Shown: positions 8,138 through 18,929, counted from the stretch's first letter. The stretch: 64,000 nucleotides of DNA from Cycloclasticus sp. symbiont of Bathymodiolus heckerae (GCA_002101235.1 LWTL01000116.1:1-64000); one strand, 5' to 3'. The notes: generated by a model from the letters alone, not told the origin. Translations and numbers: made by a program.

Positions 8138-9313
8138 ATGAATAGTACAAACGCAGCATTACAGTTTGAGTTAGATCAGCAGTCTTTTTGGAAAGGCTTG
8201 AGTGCCTTCGACTGGGTGTGGGCAGTGATTGTCTTGTTAGGGACAGGCTATGCGTATACAACGTATGCATCGCTGATGGATGATTACGAAAAAGGCATTT
8301 TAGTGTCGACAGGTGCCGGATTGATTGCATTAGGTTGGCATTGGAAAGAGATACGTGGCCTATCGCTGGCTATTTTTTTACTGAGTATTTTTGGCATTAG
8401 TCGATATGTTAATGGGCTTGAAGATGCCGAAGTCGATTTTTTCTTACGGTTTTTAGTATCAAGTCAGTCAGCTATTATGTGGATGAGTGCCTTGTATGTT
8501 TTGGCAACGGTAACTTACTTTATATCGTTTTTCAGTCGTTCTGAATTCGCAGGAAAAGTTGCTAGCGCTATGACGTGGTCAGCAACAACGATGGGCTTTG
8601 TTGGACTAATGGTGCGTTGGCGTGAGTCGTATCTTATTGGTTTGGATGTAGGTCACATCCCGGTTAGTAATTTATACGAAGTGTTTATTTTATTTTCGAT
8701 CATTACAGCATTACTTTACTTGTTTTATGAGCGTCGTTATCAAACACGCATGCTAGGCGGTTTTGTATTACTTGTGATTAGCGCTGCGGTCGCATTTTTA
8801 CTTTGGTATGCCTTTGATCGTGATGCGGCAGACATTCAACTATTGGTGCCAGCCTTGAAGAGCTACTGGATGAAAATACACGTGCCAGCTAATTTTGTTG
8901 GGTATGGGGCGTTTGCTTTAGCCGCGATGGTAGCAACCGCCTACCTTATTCGTGCAAAAGCAGAGCAACGAAATTCAACGGGTGTGGCGATGACGTTGCC
9001 ACCTTTAGATATTCTTGATGACTTAATGTACAAATCCATCGCGTTGGGTTTTGCTTTTTTTACACTAGCTACAATATTAGGTGCGTTATGGGCAGCGGAA
9101 GCATGGGGTGGTTATTGGTCTTGGGACCCTAAAGAAACATGGGCGCTTATTGTTTGGTTGAATTATGCCGCATGGCTACATATGCGACTAACCAAAGGTT
9201 GGCGTGGTAACCCTATGGCAATATGGGCCATAGTTGGCTTGTTCGTGACGTTGTTTGCTTTCTTAGGTGTGAATATGTTTTTGTCAGGTTTGCACTCATA
9301 CGGTGAGCTTTAG
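8138..9313 (+). CDS. ccsB: cytochrome c biogenesis protein CcsB (CcsA/ResC), haem-handling subunit
   Basis: Polytopic partner of ResB that moves haem across the membrane. The 391-residue product has many membrane segments and the WWD-type haem-binding signature WGGYWSWDPKETWALIVWLN at about residues 321-340, with flanking conserved histidines. It lies 10 bases after resB and 23 bases before dsbA, so cytochrome maturation and thiol oxidation are expressed together. Many gammaproteobacteria use System I (Ccm) instead; this organism has at least the System II set. Confidence 0.94.
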   Translation: MNSTNAALQFELDQQSFWKGLSAFDWVWAVIVLLGTGYAYTTYASLMDDYEKGILVSTGAGLIALGWHWKEIRGLSLAIFLLSIFGISRYVNGLEDAEVDFFLRFLVSSQSAIMWMSALYVLATVTYFISFFSRSEFAGKVASAMTWSATTMGFVGLMVRWRESYLIGLDVGHIPVSNLYEVFILFSIITALLYLFYERRYQTRMLGGFVLLVISAAVAFLLWYAFDRDAADIQLLVPALKSYWMKIHVPANFVGYGAFALAAMVATAYLIRAKAEQRNSTGVAMTLPPLDILDDLMYKSIALGFAFFTLATILGALWAAEAWGGYWSWDPKETWALIVWLNYAAWLHMRLTKGWRGNPMAIWAIVGLFVTLFAFLGVNMFLSGLHSYGEL

Positions 9314-9336
9314 TTGTTGGAAATTAGGAGATAAAG

Positions 9337-9972
9337 ATGCGTAATATATGGATGTTGATGCTTGTTTGTATGATGTTTTTAAGTGGAGCGGCCTATTCGG
9401 AAGAGGCTGCGAGTTTTGATGAGGGTATTGATTACCAGCTCATTAAGCCTGCACAACCAACAGACGACTCTAGTCGAATTGAAGTTGTGGAAATATTTTG
9501 GTATGGCTGCCCTCATTGTTATCACTTTGAACCTACTTTAGGGCCTTGGGTAAAAGGGACGCCAAAAGATGTCGATTTTTATCGGTTACCCGCTATCTTT
9601 AGTAAACAATGGGAAACTCATGCGCGGGCTTATTTTACGGCAGATATTTTGGATGTATTAGAACAGTCACATAGTGCGCTGTTTCATGCCATGCATGCCG
9701 AACACAAAACAATGAATACAGTCGACAAATTAGCTGCTTTCTATTCACAATATGGTATTGATGAAGCGCTATTTAAGAAAACATACCGTTCGTTTGTTGT
9801 AAATACAAAAGTTGCTAGAACTAAAGAAGTGGTTGAGCGCTATGGCGTAACAGGTGTCCCTGCGATGGTGGTTGAAGGGAAGTATTTAATAACCGGCCCA
9901 ATGGCAAAAAGCTACGAGAATATGTTGAAGATAACTAATTTCTTAGTAGAAAAAGAAAGGCAAAGTAAGTAA
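9337..9972 (+). CDS. dsbA: periplasmic disulfide oxidoreductase DsbA
   Basis: Introduces disulfide bonds into exported proteins. The 211-residue product has a signal peptide of about 21 residues, the redox motif CPHC at 58-61 inside FWYGCPHCYHFEP, and the cis-proline segment TGVPAM near residue 173 that lies beside the active site. AGGAG lies seven bases before the ATG. Its place after resB-ccsB fits a role in managing the CXXCH thiols of apocytochromes, and a dsbA gene also follows the cytochrome genes near polA in Pseudomonas. Confidence 0.95.
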   Translation: MRNIWMLMLVCMMFLSGAAYSEEAASFDEGIDYQLIKPAQPTDDSSRIEVVEIFWYGCPHCYHFEPTLGPWVKGTPKDVDFYRLPAIFSKQWETHARAYFTADILDVLEQSHSALFHAMHAEHKTMNTVDKLAAFYSQYGIDEALFKKTYRSFVVNTKVARTKEVVERYGVTGVPAMVVEGKYLITGPMAKSYENMLKITNFLVEKERQSK

Positions 9973-9978
9973 CTGCTA

Positions 9979-10425
9979 TTAGCGGCAATTTTCGTTAATA
10001 AAGGAGTTTAACTGCTCTCGTTGTTGTTTTTTATCTTCCGGGGTAAATCGTGAGTAACGTCCATCAGCACCTTTATAAAGTCGGTTGCCGCCGTAGTCTA
10101 AATCAGATAAGTTCTTTTTACTGGTAGCGCATTTTTCTTGAGCAAGCCGGGCTTCTTGAGTTTCTTGTAGAGCTTTATCGCTGGCCGCTTTTCGTGCAGC
10201 ATTAGATCTAGCAATTTCATTTGCGCTGTCTTGAATTGATTTGAGTTGCTTATTGTCGGCTGGGCGAGATGTTTTAATAGTGATTTTTTGCGGTTCGAGC
10301 GATTTGCCGTGCGGTTTTTGTTGGCTGTATTGCATGCGCCCCTGATCGTCGACCCATTGGTAGATAGCAGTGTTTCCCATAGTGCTTATAGTTAAGAAGA
10401 CGAAAAAAATACAAGCGCGATACAT
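9979..10425 (-). CDS. exported DUF4124-domain protein
   Basis: A 148-residue secreted or periplasmic protein of unknown function. After a signal peptide it has AIYQWVDDQGRMQYSQQKP, the hallmark of DUF4124, then an Ala/Lys-rich helical middle and a short C-terminal segment with two Cys residues. I chose the ATG at 10425, preceded by AGGGAG, rather than an upstream in-frame TTG that would spoil the signal peptide. It converges on dsbA, with six bases between the stops. Confidence 0.8.
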   Translation of the reverse strand: MYRACIFFVFLTISTMGNTAIYQWVDDQGRMQYSQQKPHGKSLEPQKITIKTSRPADNKQLKSIQDSANEIARSNAARKAASDKALQETQEARLAQEKCATSKKNLSDLDYGGNRLYKGADGRYSRFTPEDKKQQREQLNSFINENCR

Positions 10426-10500
10426 GTTAGCTCCCTGTGGTTTATGCAAGATTAAGGCTTTTTCGTTCAGTATATAGTACCTTTTGATTAATGAAAGACC

Positions 10501-10529
10501 TTGACCAAACGCACAAAAATTAGTATTTT
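10501..10529 (+). promoter_or_regulatory. sigma-70 promoter of ilvBHC
   Basis: TTGACC at 10501-10506, a 17-base spacer and TATTTT at 10524-10529 form a good promoter about 75 bases before ilvB. The leader between it and the GTG start shows no leader peptide rich in branched-chain codons and no terminator hairpin, so classical attenuation is not evident. Confidence 0.6.
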
Positions 10530-10602
10530 GTCGAGTTCGATTGCGTGTTGCAATTTGATCTATTTTAGATTTAGTAAAATCATTTAAATTTGGAGAGTCA
10601 TT

Positions 10603-12333
10603 GTGGAGTTAAGTGGCGGTGAAATCGTCATCCAATCCTTGAAGGACGAGGGTGTGGAGTATGTGTTTGGCTACCCTGGTGGGTGCGTATTACATATTTA
10701 TGATGCTATTTTTAAGCAAGATGATGTTAAACATATTCTTGTACGACATGAACAGGGTGCGACGCACGCTGCGGATGGTTATGCGCGCTCATCCGGCAAA
10801 CCGGGTGTTGTGCTTGTTACGTCAGGTCCTGGTGCAACGAATGCGGTTACCGGTATTGCAACAGCGTATATGGATTCTATTCCAATGGTCATTATTACAG
10901 GCCAAGTACCAAGACCTGTAATTGGTACAGACGCTTTTCAAGAAGTTGATACGGTCGGCATTACACGCCCGTGTGTTAAACACAACTTCCTAGTGAATGA
11001 TGTGGCAGATATTGCGGAAACCATGAAGAAAGCTTTTTACTTGGCAACTTCTGGACGACCAGGCCCTGTGGTTGTGGATATTCCGAAGGATATTACAGAC
11101 CCTAGTATTAAAGTACCGTATCAATATCCGGCTGAAGTGAGCCTGCGTTCTTATAAGCCAACTGTGAGCGGCAATATAGGTCAAACAAGAAAAGCAGTTA
11201 AATTAATTCAGGCAGCCAAGCGCCCTGTTATATACAGTGGCGGTGGTGTGGTTCTGGGTGAAGCGAGTAAAGAGTTAACACAACTTTGTCATGTGTTGAA
11301 TTTCCCTATTACGCAAACTCTTATGGGTTTAGGTGCTTTCCCTGCAACAGACCAGCAGTCTATAGGCATGTTGGGTATGCACGGTACATACGAAGCGAAT
11401 ATGGCGATGCATGATAGTGATTTAATTATCGCTATCGGCGCGCGTTTCGATGACCGTGTAACGGGGAAAATTGCCGAATTCTGCCCGCACGCAAAAATTA
11501 TTCATATTGATGTAGACCCAGCGTCTATTTCAAAAACGATCACAGTTGATGTGCCGATTGTTGGGCAAGTTAAGCCTATTTTATTGGATATGCTGGCGCA
11601 GTTAGAAAGTTCACGCGAAACCTTTAATCGTGCGCGTATCGGCGATTGGTGGGATCAAATTGAACAATGGCGCAGTATGGACTGCTTAGCGTATGACAAA
11701 GATACGGACACTATTAAGCCGCAGTTTGTTATTGAGCAATTATATAAAGTGACAAATGGCGAAGCCTTTGTGACATCGGATGTGGGTCAGCACCAAATGT
11801 TTGCTGCGCAATATTACCCATTTGATAAGCCACGCCGTTGGATCAACTCCGGCGGGTTGGGAACAATGGGCTTTGGATTGCCCGCGGCAATGGGTGTTAA
11901 GTTTGCGAACCCGGGTGCGGATGTTGCCTGTGTGACCGGCGAAGGTAGCATTCAAATGTGCCTTCAAGAGCTGTCCACAATGTTGCAATACGATACGCCA
12001 GTGAAAATAATTAATCTTAATAATGGTTACTTGGGCATGGTTCGCCAATGGCAAGAATTTACATATAAAAGTCGTTATTCACACTCTTATATGGAAGCGT
12101 TGCCGGACTTTAAAAAGTTAGCAGAAGCCTACGGCCATGTTGGTATGCAAATTACTAAAAAAGAAGATGTCGAGCCGGCGTTACGCGAAGCATTTGCAAT
12201 GAAAGACCGTACTGTGTTCTTGGACTTTATTACAGACACCAAAGAAAATGTTTACCCGATGATTGAGTCAGGTAAAGCACATAACGACATGGTGATGGCG
12301 CCAAGTTCAAAATTTAAGAAGGTGTGTTTATGA
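10603..12333 (+). CDS. ilvB: acetolactate synthase, large catalytic subunit
   Basis: Thiamine-diphosphate enzyme that condenses two pyruvates, or pyruvate with 2-oxobutyrate, at the first common step of valine, leucine and isoleucine synthesis. The 576 residues contain the start GGEIVIQSLKDEGVEYVFGYPGG, the catalytic-glutamate region RHEQGATHAADGYAR, the FAD-binding middle, and the ThDP/Mg motif GEGSIQMCLQELSTMLQY through NLNNGYLGM. The start is GTG at 10603 behind GGAG. Its stop overlaps the ilvH start by ATGA, implying translational coupling of the two subunits. Confidence 0.96.
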   Translation: MELSGGEIVIQSLKDEGVEYVFGYPGGCVLHIYDAIFKQDDVKHILVRHEQGATHAADGYARSSGKPGVVLVTSGPGATNAVTGIATAYMDSIPMVIITGQVPRPVIGTDAFQEVDTVGITRPCVKHNFLVNDVADIAETMKKAFYLATSGRPGPVVVDIPKDITDPSIKVPYQYPAEVSLRSYKPTVSGNIGQTRKAVKLIQAAKRPVIYSGGGVVLGEASKELTQLCHVLNFPITQTLMGLGAFPATDQQSIGMLGMHGTYEANMAMHDSDLIIAIGARFDDRVTGKIAEFCPHAKIIHIDVDPASISKTITVDVPIVGQVKPILLDMLAQLESSRETFNRARIGDWWDQIEQWRSMDCLAYDKDTDTIKPQFVIEQLYKVTNGEAFVTSDVGQHQMFAAQYYPFDKPRRWINSGGLGTMGFGLPAAMGVKFANPGADVACVTGEGSIQMCLQELSTMLQYDTPVKIINLNNGYLGMVRQWQEFTYKSRYSHSYMEALPDFKKLAEAYGHVGMQITKKEDVEPALREAFAMKDRTVFLDFITDTKENVYPMIESGKAHNDMVMAPSSKFKKVCL

Positions 12334-12824
12334 GTAGTCAGCACATTATTTCTGTTTTACTGGAAAATGAAGCGGGTGCATTATCGCGCGTGTCGGGGCT
12401 TTTTTCAGCCAGAGCATATAATATTGAGTCACTCACTGTTGCGCCAACGCAAGATCCAACGCTATCGCGTTTAACGTTAGTCACGGTAGGCAGCGAAAGA
12501 ACCATTGACCAAATTAAGAAGCAACTTAATAAATTAATTGATGTTGTTAAAATAATTGATCTATCAGAGTCGTTTTCACTAGAGCGCGAATTGGCGCTTT
12601 TAAAGGTTAAAAAAAATGATGCGATCGTACAGAAAATTGATGAGTTAAGTGCAGACGCATTGGCGCGTATTGCAGACGAAACTGATGATTATTTAATCAT
12701 TGAGTTATCAGGTGAAAAAATTTGGTTGGATGATTTCTTGTCTTCATTAGAGGGCGATGTCATAGAGGTTGTTCGCACAGGTGTTATTGGCCTGTCGCGT
12801 GGTGAGAGATCACTAACGTTGTAA
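12330..12824 (+). CDS. ilvH: acetolactate synthase, small regulatory subunit
   Basis: Regulatory ACT-domain subunit that confers valine feedback inhibition and boosts catalysis. The 164 residues begin with the ACT domain (HIISVLLENEAGALSRVSGL, ending near residue 75) and carry the second conserved domain through LSRGERSLTL. I set the start at the ATG at 12330, which overlaps the ilvB stop; the GTG two codons earlier is less likely. ilvC follows after 44 bases. Confidence 0.95.
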   Translation: MSSQHIISVLLENEAGALSRVSGLFSARAYNIESLTVAPTQDPTLSRLTLVTVGSERTIDQIKKQLNKLIDVVKIIDLSESFSLERELALLKVKKNDAIVQKIDELSADALARIADETDDYLIIELSGEKIWLDDFLSSLEGDVIEVVRTGVIGLSRGERSLTL

Positions 12825-12841
12825 TCAATAAGCAAAAATAA

Positions 12842-13885
<1,044 letters not shown>

Positions 13886-13909
13886 GAAGCATTAGTTTTT
13901 ATGTGAGAG

Positions 13910-13937
13910 ACGGCCTATTTATAGGCCGTTTTTTTTT
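13910..13937 (+). terminator. terminator of the ilvBHC operon
   Basis: ACGGCCTAT and ATAGGCCGT form a perfect 9-bp stem with a TT loop, followed by nine T residues, 24 bases after ilvC. Confidence 0.92.
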
Positions 13938-13995
13938 GCAATCAATAACAGCGGCTAGGTTATACTGAAAGCCTAATCAGTGGAGCTGGCTGTCA

Positions 13996-14745
13996 ATGAA
14001 GCAAACAAAAAAGGTCCCTTCTAAAGGTCTTTATTTACTACCCAATCTGTTTACAACGAGTGCGTTGTTTGCGGGTTTTTATGCCATTACAGGTGCGGTT
14101 AACGGGACGTTTGAAATAGCTGTTATTGCTATTTTTATTGCGATGGTGCTCGATGGTTTAGATGGCCGTGTGGCGAGAATGACCAATACACAGAGCGAAT
14201 TTGGTGCGCAGTACGATAGCTTGGCGGACTTGGTTTCTTTTGGCGTTGCGCCAGCTATAGTTGCTTATGCATGGGGTTTATCATCTTTAGGTAAGTTTGG
14301 CTGGATGGTGGCTTTTGTGTATGCAACGTGTGGGGCGCTTCGGTTGGCCCGCTTTAATGTTCAACACAGCACTGCAGATAAACGCTACTTTCAAGGGCTT
14401 GCAAGCCCAGCGGCCGCGGCTTTAGTAGCCGGTTATATTTGGTTAATGGAAGACAACCAGCTATCAGGTTCAGCGGCAGTTTATGGCTTGTTGGCGGTTA
14501 CGTTGTTTTCAGGGTTACTCATGGTGAGTAATATTCGTTACCACTCGTTTAAAGAATTAAACTTTACCGGCAAAGTTCCTTTTATTGTTGCGGTCATCGT
14601 TATGCTCGTTTTGGCGTTGGTTTATGCGGCGCCGCCGTTAGTACTGTTTATCGTCTGTTTAGCCTATGCCTTTTCGGGCATAGGGTTAACGGTTAGTTTG
14701 CTACGGCGTAAGAGGAAAGAAAAAAAGGCTGATAAGCCGGAATGA
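13996..14745 (+). CDS. pssA: CDP-diacylglycerol--serine O-phosphatidyltransferase
   Basis: Membrane enzyme making phosphatidylserine, the precursor of phosphatidylethanolamine. The 249-residue protein has several membrane segments and the CDP-alcohol phosphotransferase signature beginning DGLDGRVAR and ending YDSLADLVSFGVAP, with the spaced Asp residues that bind metal. The tail is strongly basic (LRRKRKEKKADK). Its adjacency to ilvC is common in proteobacteria. The stop overlaps the following start by ATGA. Confidence 0.95.
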   Translation: MKQTKKVPSKGLYLLPNLFTTSALFAGFYAITGAVNGTFEIAVIAIFIAMVLDGLDGRVARMTNTQSEFGAQYDSLADLVSFGVAPAIVAYAWGLSSLGKFGWMVAFVYATCGALRLARFNVQHSTADKRYFQGLASPAAAALVAGYIWLMEDNQLSGSAAVYGLLAVTLFSGLLMVSNIRYHSFKELNFTGKVPFIVAVIVMLVLALVYAAPPLVLFIVCLAYAFSGIGLTVSLLRRKRKEKKADKPE

Positions 14746-15323
14746 GTATTACTGCTAGTCGTTTGCAATACTTGGATGCTATTGGCGTGCAAGTTTGGGA
14801 AGAGCGAACGTCTACCTGTGAAGCAGTGCTCGTATCTACCGCAAAAATTGATAATAGTCAGGAGCTGGCTGAACCTTTGCCTAAGGCAGATTGGTTTATT
14901 GTGGGTGCGGGAGAAAGCTCACAGAAACAGCCGGGGAACAGCAAAGAAGCCGATTTATTGTCAAATATTTTATTGGCAGCAGGTATTGTGTCATCAGATA
15001 TATATATAACAGCGGCAGGCAATACTTCAGATCAAGCTGGTTTAAGAGAGTTTGTGCGGGATGAAATTGAGCGCGTGCAACCTAATGTCATTTTAGTGTT
15101 TGGGGCAGATGATGCGCAGAGGTTACTAAGGACAAATGACAATATCGATAGGTTAAGGCAATCTGCACAAAAACTCGAAGGCATCTCCGCTCCTATTATT
15201 GTTAGTCATGGCCTCCAATATTTAATTGAGAACCCTCTAGCGAAAAGTGACACATGGATAGATGTTCAGCAAGCAAGTAAATTGGTCGGCCAAGAGTTAA
15301 AAGCAGCCGTTCAAGAAGCGTAA
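14742..15323 (+). CDS. holD: probable DNA polymerase III psi subunit (HolD-like)
   Basis: A 193-residue protein. Its beginning, SRLQYLDAIGVQVWEER, resembles the N-terminus of psi (aromatic/Leu-rich, IGxxxW), and the segment YLIENPLAKSDTWIDV near the end resembles the psi C-terminal region with its NPxAK. The middle (VGAGESSQKQPG, ADLLSNILLAAG, VLVFGADDAQ-like) recalls uracil-glycosylase folds, as reported for psi. The location supports the call: E. coli has holD directly before rimI and close to prfC, as here. It is longer than the 137-residue E. coli protein. It overlaps pssA by four bases and precedes rimI by two. The remaining doubt is the weak sequence conservation of psi. Confidence 0.58.
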   Translation: MSITASRLQYLDAIGVQVWEERTSTCEAVLVSTAKIDNSQELAEPLPKADWFIVGAGESSQKQPGNSKEADLLSNILLAAGIVSSDIYITAAGNTSDQAGLREFVRDEIERVQPNVILVFGADDAQRLLRTNDNIDRLRQSAQKLEGISAPIIVSHGLQYLIENPLAKSDTWIDVQQASKLVGQELKAAVQEA

Positions 15324-15325
15324 TC

Positions 15326-15832
15326 GTGTCAGTGTTAGAACGTTTGAAAACATTGTTAGGTATCGCAGAAGAAAGGCCTTTGTATTTACGAGCGCTGAAG
15401 GCTACTGATATTCCTGCTGTGCTGATTATTGAGCGGAAGATGTACAGCTACCCATGGAGCGAGGAAATTTTCAGAGATTGCTTGAAAGTGGGCTACTCAA
15501 ACTGGGCGTTTATTAAGGATGGTGAGTTCATTGGCTACGCTATTTTGTCTGTCGCTGTGGGAGAGGCTCATATCCTAAATATTTGTTTAGATTCCTCGTA
15601 TAAAGGACAAGGCCTTGGGCAAAAATTTCTTGATGAGATACTTATAGTCGCAAAGGAAAAGCAAGTAAGCTGTGTTTTTTTGGAAGTTAGGCCGTCGAAT
15701 ATTGCTGCGGTTAATCTGTATAAAAAAACAGGCTTTAAGAAAATAGGGCAGCGTAAAAATTATTACCCTGCGCCAGATGGTAAAGAAGACGCGATAGTTT
15801 TTTCACTCGATATAGCTCTGGACTCAGATTAG
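15326..15832 (+). CDS. rimI: ribosomal protein bS18 alanine N-acetyltransferase
   Basis: GNAT acetyltransferase that modifies the N-terminal alanine of ribosomal protein S18. The 168-residue product has the RimI features: IPAVLIIERKMYSYPWSEEIF, ILNICLDSSYKGQGLGQKFL (acetyl-CoA-binding loop) and FLEVRPSNIAAVNLYKKTGFKKIGQRKNYYP. The N-terminus has about 15 extra residues relative to E. coli, starting at GTG 15326 two bases after the preceding stop. The holD-rimI arrangement is conserved. Confidence 0.93.
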   Translation: MSVLERLKTLLGIAEERPLYLRALKATDIPAVLIIERKMYSYPWSEEIFRDCLKVGYSNWAFIKDGEFIGYAILSVAVGEAHILNICLDSSYKGQGLGQKFLDEILIVAKEKQVSCVFLEVRPSNIAAVNLYKKTGFKKIGQRKNYYPAPDGKEDAIVFSLDIALDSD

Positions 15833-15938
15833 TTCCATACAAGTTAGCCACGCGTTTCAAAAAGAATGTCTAAGGGTTATTTGCCAACATAGGCATTGCC
15901 GTATAATGCGAACTTATTATTATCAGTAGCTAATCATA

Positions 15939-17510
15939 ATGCCTAACGAATTTAATAAACGCCGTACGTTCGCGATTATCTCCCACCCCGATGCGGGTAA
16001 AACCACCTTAACTGAAAAACTGTTGTTGTTCGGGGGCGCTATTCAAGTAGCCGGTTCAGTAAAAGGACGCAAAGCATCTCGCCATGCCACATCTGATTGG
16101 ATGGAAATGGAAAAGGAACGCGGCATTTCTATTACCACTTCGGTGATGCAGTTTGAACATAACGGCAAGCTTCTTAATTTATTAGATACACCGGGGCACG
16201 AAGACTTTTCTGAAGATACCTACCGTACATTAACGGCTGTTGACTCAGCGCTCATGGTGATTGATTGCGCGAAAGGTGTAGAGGCCAGAACCATTAAATT
16301 AATGGAAGTGTGTCGTTTGCGTGATACGCCGATTATTACGTTTATTAATAAGCTGGATCGTGAAGGGCGGGATCCACTAGAGCTTATTGATGAAGTCGAA
16401 TCAGTGTTGAAAATCGAATGCGCGCCAATGACATGGCCCATTGGTATGGGTAAACGCTTCAAAGGTGTTTATCATATTTATAAAGACGAAGTGCATGTCT
16501 TTAGTCCAACGCACGGCGGTAAGATTGCAACAGGCGACGTTTTTAAGGGCTTAGACGACCCTAAATTAAAAGACCTTTTAGGCGATGAGGGAGATGAGTT
16601 TTTTGAAGAACTAGAGCTTGTACGCGAAGCGAGTACGCCGTTCGATATTGAGGCGTATTTAGCCGGTAAGCAAACGCCTGTGTTCTTTGGTTCTGCGGTT
16701 AATAACTTTGGTGTGGGTGAGTTGTTAGATGCCTTTGCAGAGTACGCGCCTGTACCGCAAGCACGTAATGCTGTTGAACGCGAAGTGCAGCCATCAGAAG
16801 AAAAGTTTTCGGGATTTATCTTTAAAGTGCAGGCAAATATGGATCCTGCGCACCGTGACCGTATCGCGTTTATGCGAATTTGTTCGGGCGAATATACGCA
16901 AGGTATGAAAATGAACCATGTGCGTTTAGGCAAAAACATTCAGGTTGGCTATGCGATTACCTTTCAAGCGGATAGTCGAAAGAGTGTTGAGCACGCATCG
17001 GCTGGCGACATTATTGGCTTGCATAACCACGGGACGATTCAAGTTGGTGATACCTTTACTCAAGGCGAGAAATTGAAATTTGGCGGTATTCCTTATTTCG
17101 CCCCAGAGCTTTTCCGGAAAGCTATTTTGAAAGATCCGTTAAGAATGAAAGCGCTGCAAAAAGGCTTGAAGCAATTAACCGAAGAAGGGGCGACGCAGCT
17201 CTTTAAACCACTCAGGAATAATGATTTGATTCTTGGTGCAGTGGGTGTGTTGCAGTTTGAAGTAACGGCGCACAGGCTTAAAAGTGAATATAACGTTGAA
17301 TGTGTTTACGATGCTGCGCCCATTACAACGGCGCGATGGGTGAGCTGTGACGACCAATTAAAGTTAGAAGAATTTAAAAAGAAAGCGTTTGATAATTTAG
17401 GCGAAGATGGTGGCGGCTATTTAGTGTACTTGGCAAAGAGCCGTGTTAACTTGTCTTTAACGCAGGAGCGCTGGCCAGAAATAACCTTTAGCTCAACGCG
17501 GGAATTGTAA
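15939..17510 (+). CDS. prfC: peptide chain release factor 3
   Basis: Translational GTPase that releases RF1/RF2 from ribosomes after termination. At 523 residues it is close to the usual length. GTP-binding motifs are SHPDAGKTT at 15-23, [12 protein letters not shown] and [10 protein letters not shown]; the region [20 protein letters not shown] is switch I. It starts at an ATG after a promoter-like AT-rich gap of about 100 bases. The E. coli order holD-rimI-(yjjG)-prfC is preserved apart from yjjG. Confidence 0.97.
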   Translation: MPNEFNKRRTFAIISHPDAGKTTLTEKLLLFGGAIQVAGSVKGRKASRHATSDWMEMEKERGISITTSVMQFEHNGKLLNLLDTPGHEDFSEDTYRTLTAVDSALMVIDCAKGVEARTIKLMEVCRLRDTPIITFINKLDREGRDPLELIDEVESVLKIECAPMTWPIGMGKRFKGVYHIYKDEVHVFSPTHGGKIATGDVFKGLDDPKLKDLLGDEGDEFFEELELVREASTPFDIEAYLAGKQTPVFFGSAVNNFGVGELLDAFAEYAPVPQARNAVEREVQPSEEKFSGFIFKVQANMDPAHRDRIAFMRICSGEYTQGMKMNHVRLGKNIQVGYAITFQADSRKSVEHASAGDIIGLHNHGTIQVGDTFTQGEKLKFGGIPYFAPELFRKAILKDPLRMKALQKGLKQLTEEGATQLFKPLRNNDLILGAVGVLQFEVTAHRLKSEYNVECVYDAAPITTARWVSCDDQLKLEEFKKKAFDNLGEDGGGYLVYLAKSRVNLSLTQERWPEITFSSTREL

Positions 17511-17528
17511 AACGACGGGAGCAAAAAG

Positions 17529-18233
17529 ATGGCTGAAAAAACGTACACAATAGATGCTTTAGAACTTGGGCCAATGGAGAACTTTGTTTATCTCATCCAA
17601 GATCATGCGAGTAAGCGAGCGGCCATTGTTGATCCCGCTTGGGATGCACCAAAAGCAATTGAACTGGCAAAAAGCAGGGGCTACAACATTACCGATATTC
17701 TATTAACGCACAGTCATCATGACCACATTAATGGTATCGATGATGTGCTGGGTTCTTTTGACGCGCAGTTACATTTATTAAAGGAAGAAGCCGATTTTTG
17801 GGGCGATAATGATGCAAAACCATCTTTGCATTATGGCGGTGACAATATTCAATTAGGCGATACAGCGATTAATATATTGCATACGCCGTGGCATACGCCA
17901 GGTTCTGCTTGTTACCACTTGGGTGACGACTTAATTACGGGTGACACCATGTTTGTTTTCGGTTGTGGGCGTTGTGATTTGGCGGGTGGTGACCCCGAAG
18001 TGATGTTTAAAACGTTAAATAAAATTCGCACGAATTTGCCAGCAGCTACCAATATACTCCCTGGTCATAATTATGCGGTCAAGAAAACAGCGACATTGGC
18101 AGAACAAGTTGCTGGTAATCCGTTTATGCAGCATCCTAATGTGAAAGACTTTGTTCAATATAGAATGAATACACCTAAACGTAAAACTCCGTATGAAGCT
18201 GAGCCAAATGCTCATTGCGGGCATGATCATTAA
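17529..18233 (+). CDS. metallo-beta-lactamase-fold hydrolase, glyoxalase II-like
   Basis: A 234-residue MBL-fold enzyme. The metal-binding motif THSHHDH is at residues 60-66, with further ligands in HTPWHTPGSACY, TGDTMFVFGCGRCDL and LPGHNY. This pattern is that of hydroxyacylglutathione hydrolase-like thioesterases; whether the substrate is a glutathione thioester is not shown. A His-rich tail (NAHCGHDH) may bind metal. It lies 18 bases after prfC and may be co-transcribed. It converges on tpm. Confidence 0.85.
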   Translation: MAEKTYTIDALELGPMENFVYLIQDHASKRAAIVDPAWDAPKAIELAKSRGYNITDILLTHSHHDHINGIDDVLGSFDAQLHLLKEEADFWGDNDAKPSLHYGGDNIQLGDTAINILHTPWHTPGSACYHLGDDLITGDTMFVFGCGRCDLAGGDPEVMFKTLNKIRTNLPAATNILPGHNYAVKKTATLAEQVAGNPFMQHPNVKDFVQYRMNTPKRKTPYEAEPNAHCGHDH

Positions 18234-18257
18234 AATATTGATTATGGCGTAAAAAGT

Positions 18258-18929
18258 TTATTGTTTAGAGCTTTCTAAAATATAAATACGTTCAATGAGC
18301 GAGTTAAGTCCCTTATCTTTAAAACGTTGGCTATCTTCAATAATATCGATAGATTCTAAGCAACGAAGTTGGTGGTGGATAACAAATAGTTGATTCACTT
18401 CTTCGGGCGTTACTGCAAACGGCGGCCCATTCATTAACTGTTGATCGTAGTCTAGCGTTATTAATAATCGTTTGTGCGGATGTGGAAATAATTGTTCGAG
18501 CTTGTCGGCATATTGTTGTCGAATAAGCGGCGGTAGAGCAATTAACGATGCGCGGTCGTAAATAAGAGAGCAGTCCATAAAGTCGGCGGAGCGTAGTTGG
18601 AAAAAGTCACCGCAGAACAGCGTTATGTTGCCGTATTGATAGCGAGTAAGTCCGTGGTGTTCTTTAATGCTGGGCTCTAACTGCTGTTCGCTAAAGAAGT
18701 CTTCAATAGCTGTATTACTAAGCTCTACACCGATGACGTGCTTGCAGCGCTGGGATAGCCAGATTAAATCGAGAGATTTGCCGCATAAAGGCACGAAAAT
18801 AGACTCAGTAGCTTTTGTTTCAAGTGTGGGCCAATAACGTACTAAAAAAGAGTTCGTGTCTTTTCGGTGAAAGCCAATTTCATTGAGCGCCCAACGCTCG
18901 TGCCAAAAGTCATTATTCATAAGTGGCAA
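18258..18929 (-). CDS. tpm: thiopurine S-methyltransferase
   Basis: SAM-dependent methyltransferase of the TPMT family; bacterial members also methylate selenium and tellurium oxyanions. The 223-residue protein begins FWHERWALNEIGFHRKDTN, the characteristic opening, followed by FVPLCGKSLDLIWLSQRGK-like SAM-binding residues (VPLCGKSLD at about 52-60), YDRASLIALPPLIRQQYA and a conserved C-terminal domain. It is a single gene running towards the MBL hydrolase; the stops are 24 bases apart. Confidence 0.92.
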   Translation of the reverse strand: MPLMNNDFWHERWALNEIGFHRKDTNSFLVRYWPTLETKATESIFVPLCGKSLDLIWLSQRCKHVIGVELSNTAIEDFFSEQQLEPSIKEHHGLTRYQYGNITLFCGDFFQLRSADFMDCSLIYDRASLIALPPLIRQQYADKLEQLFPHPHKRLLITLDYDQQLMNGPPFAVTPEEVNQLFVIHHQLRCLESIDIIEDSQRFKDKGLNSLIERIYILESSKQ

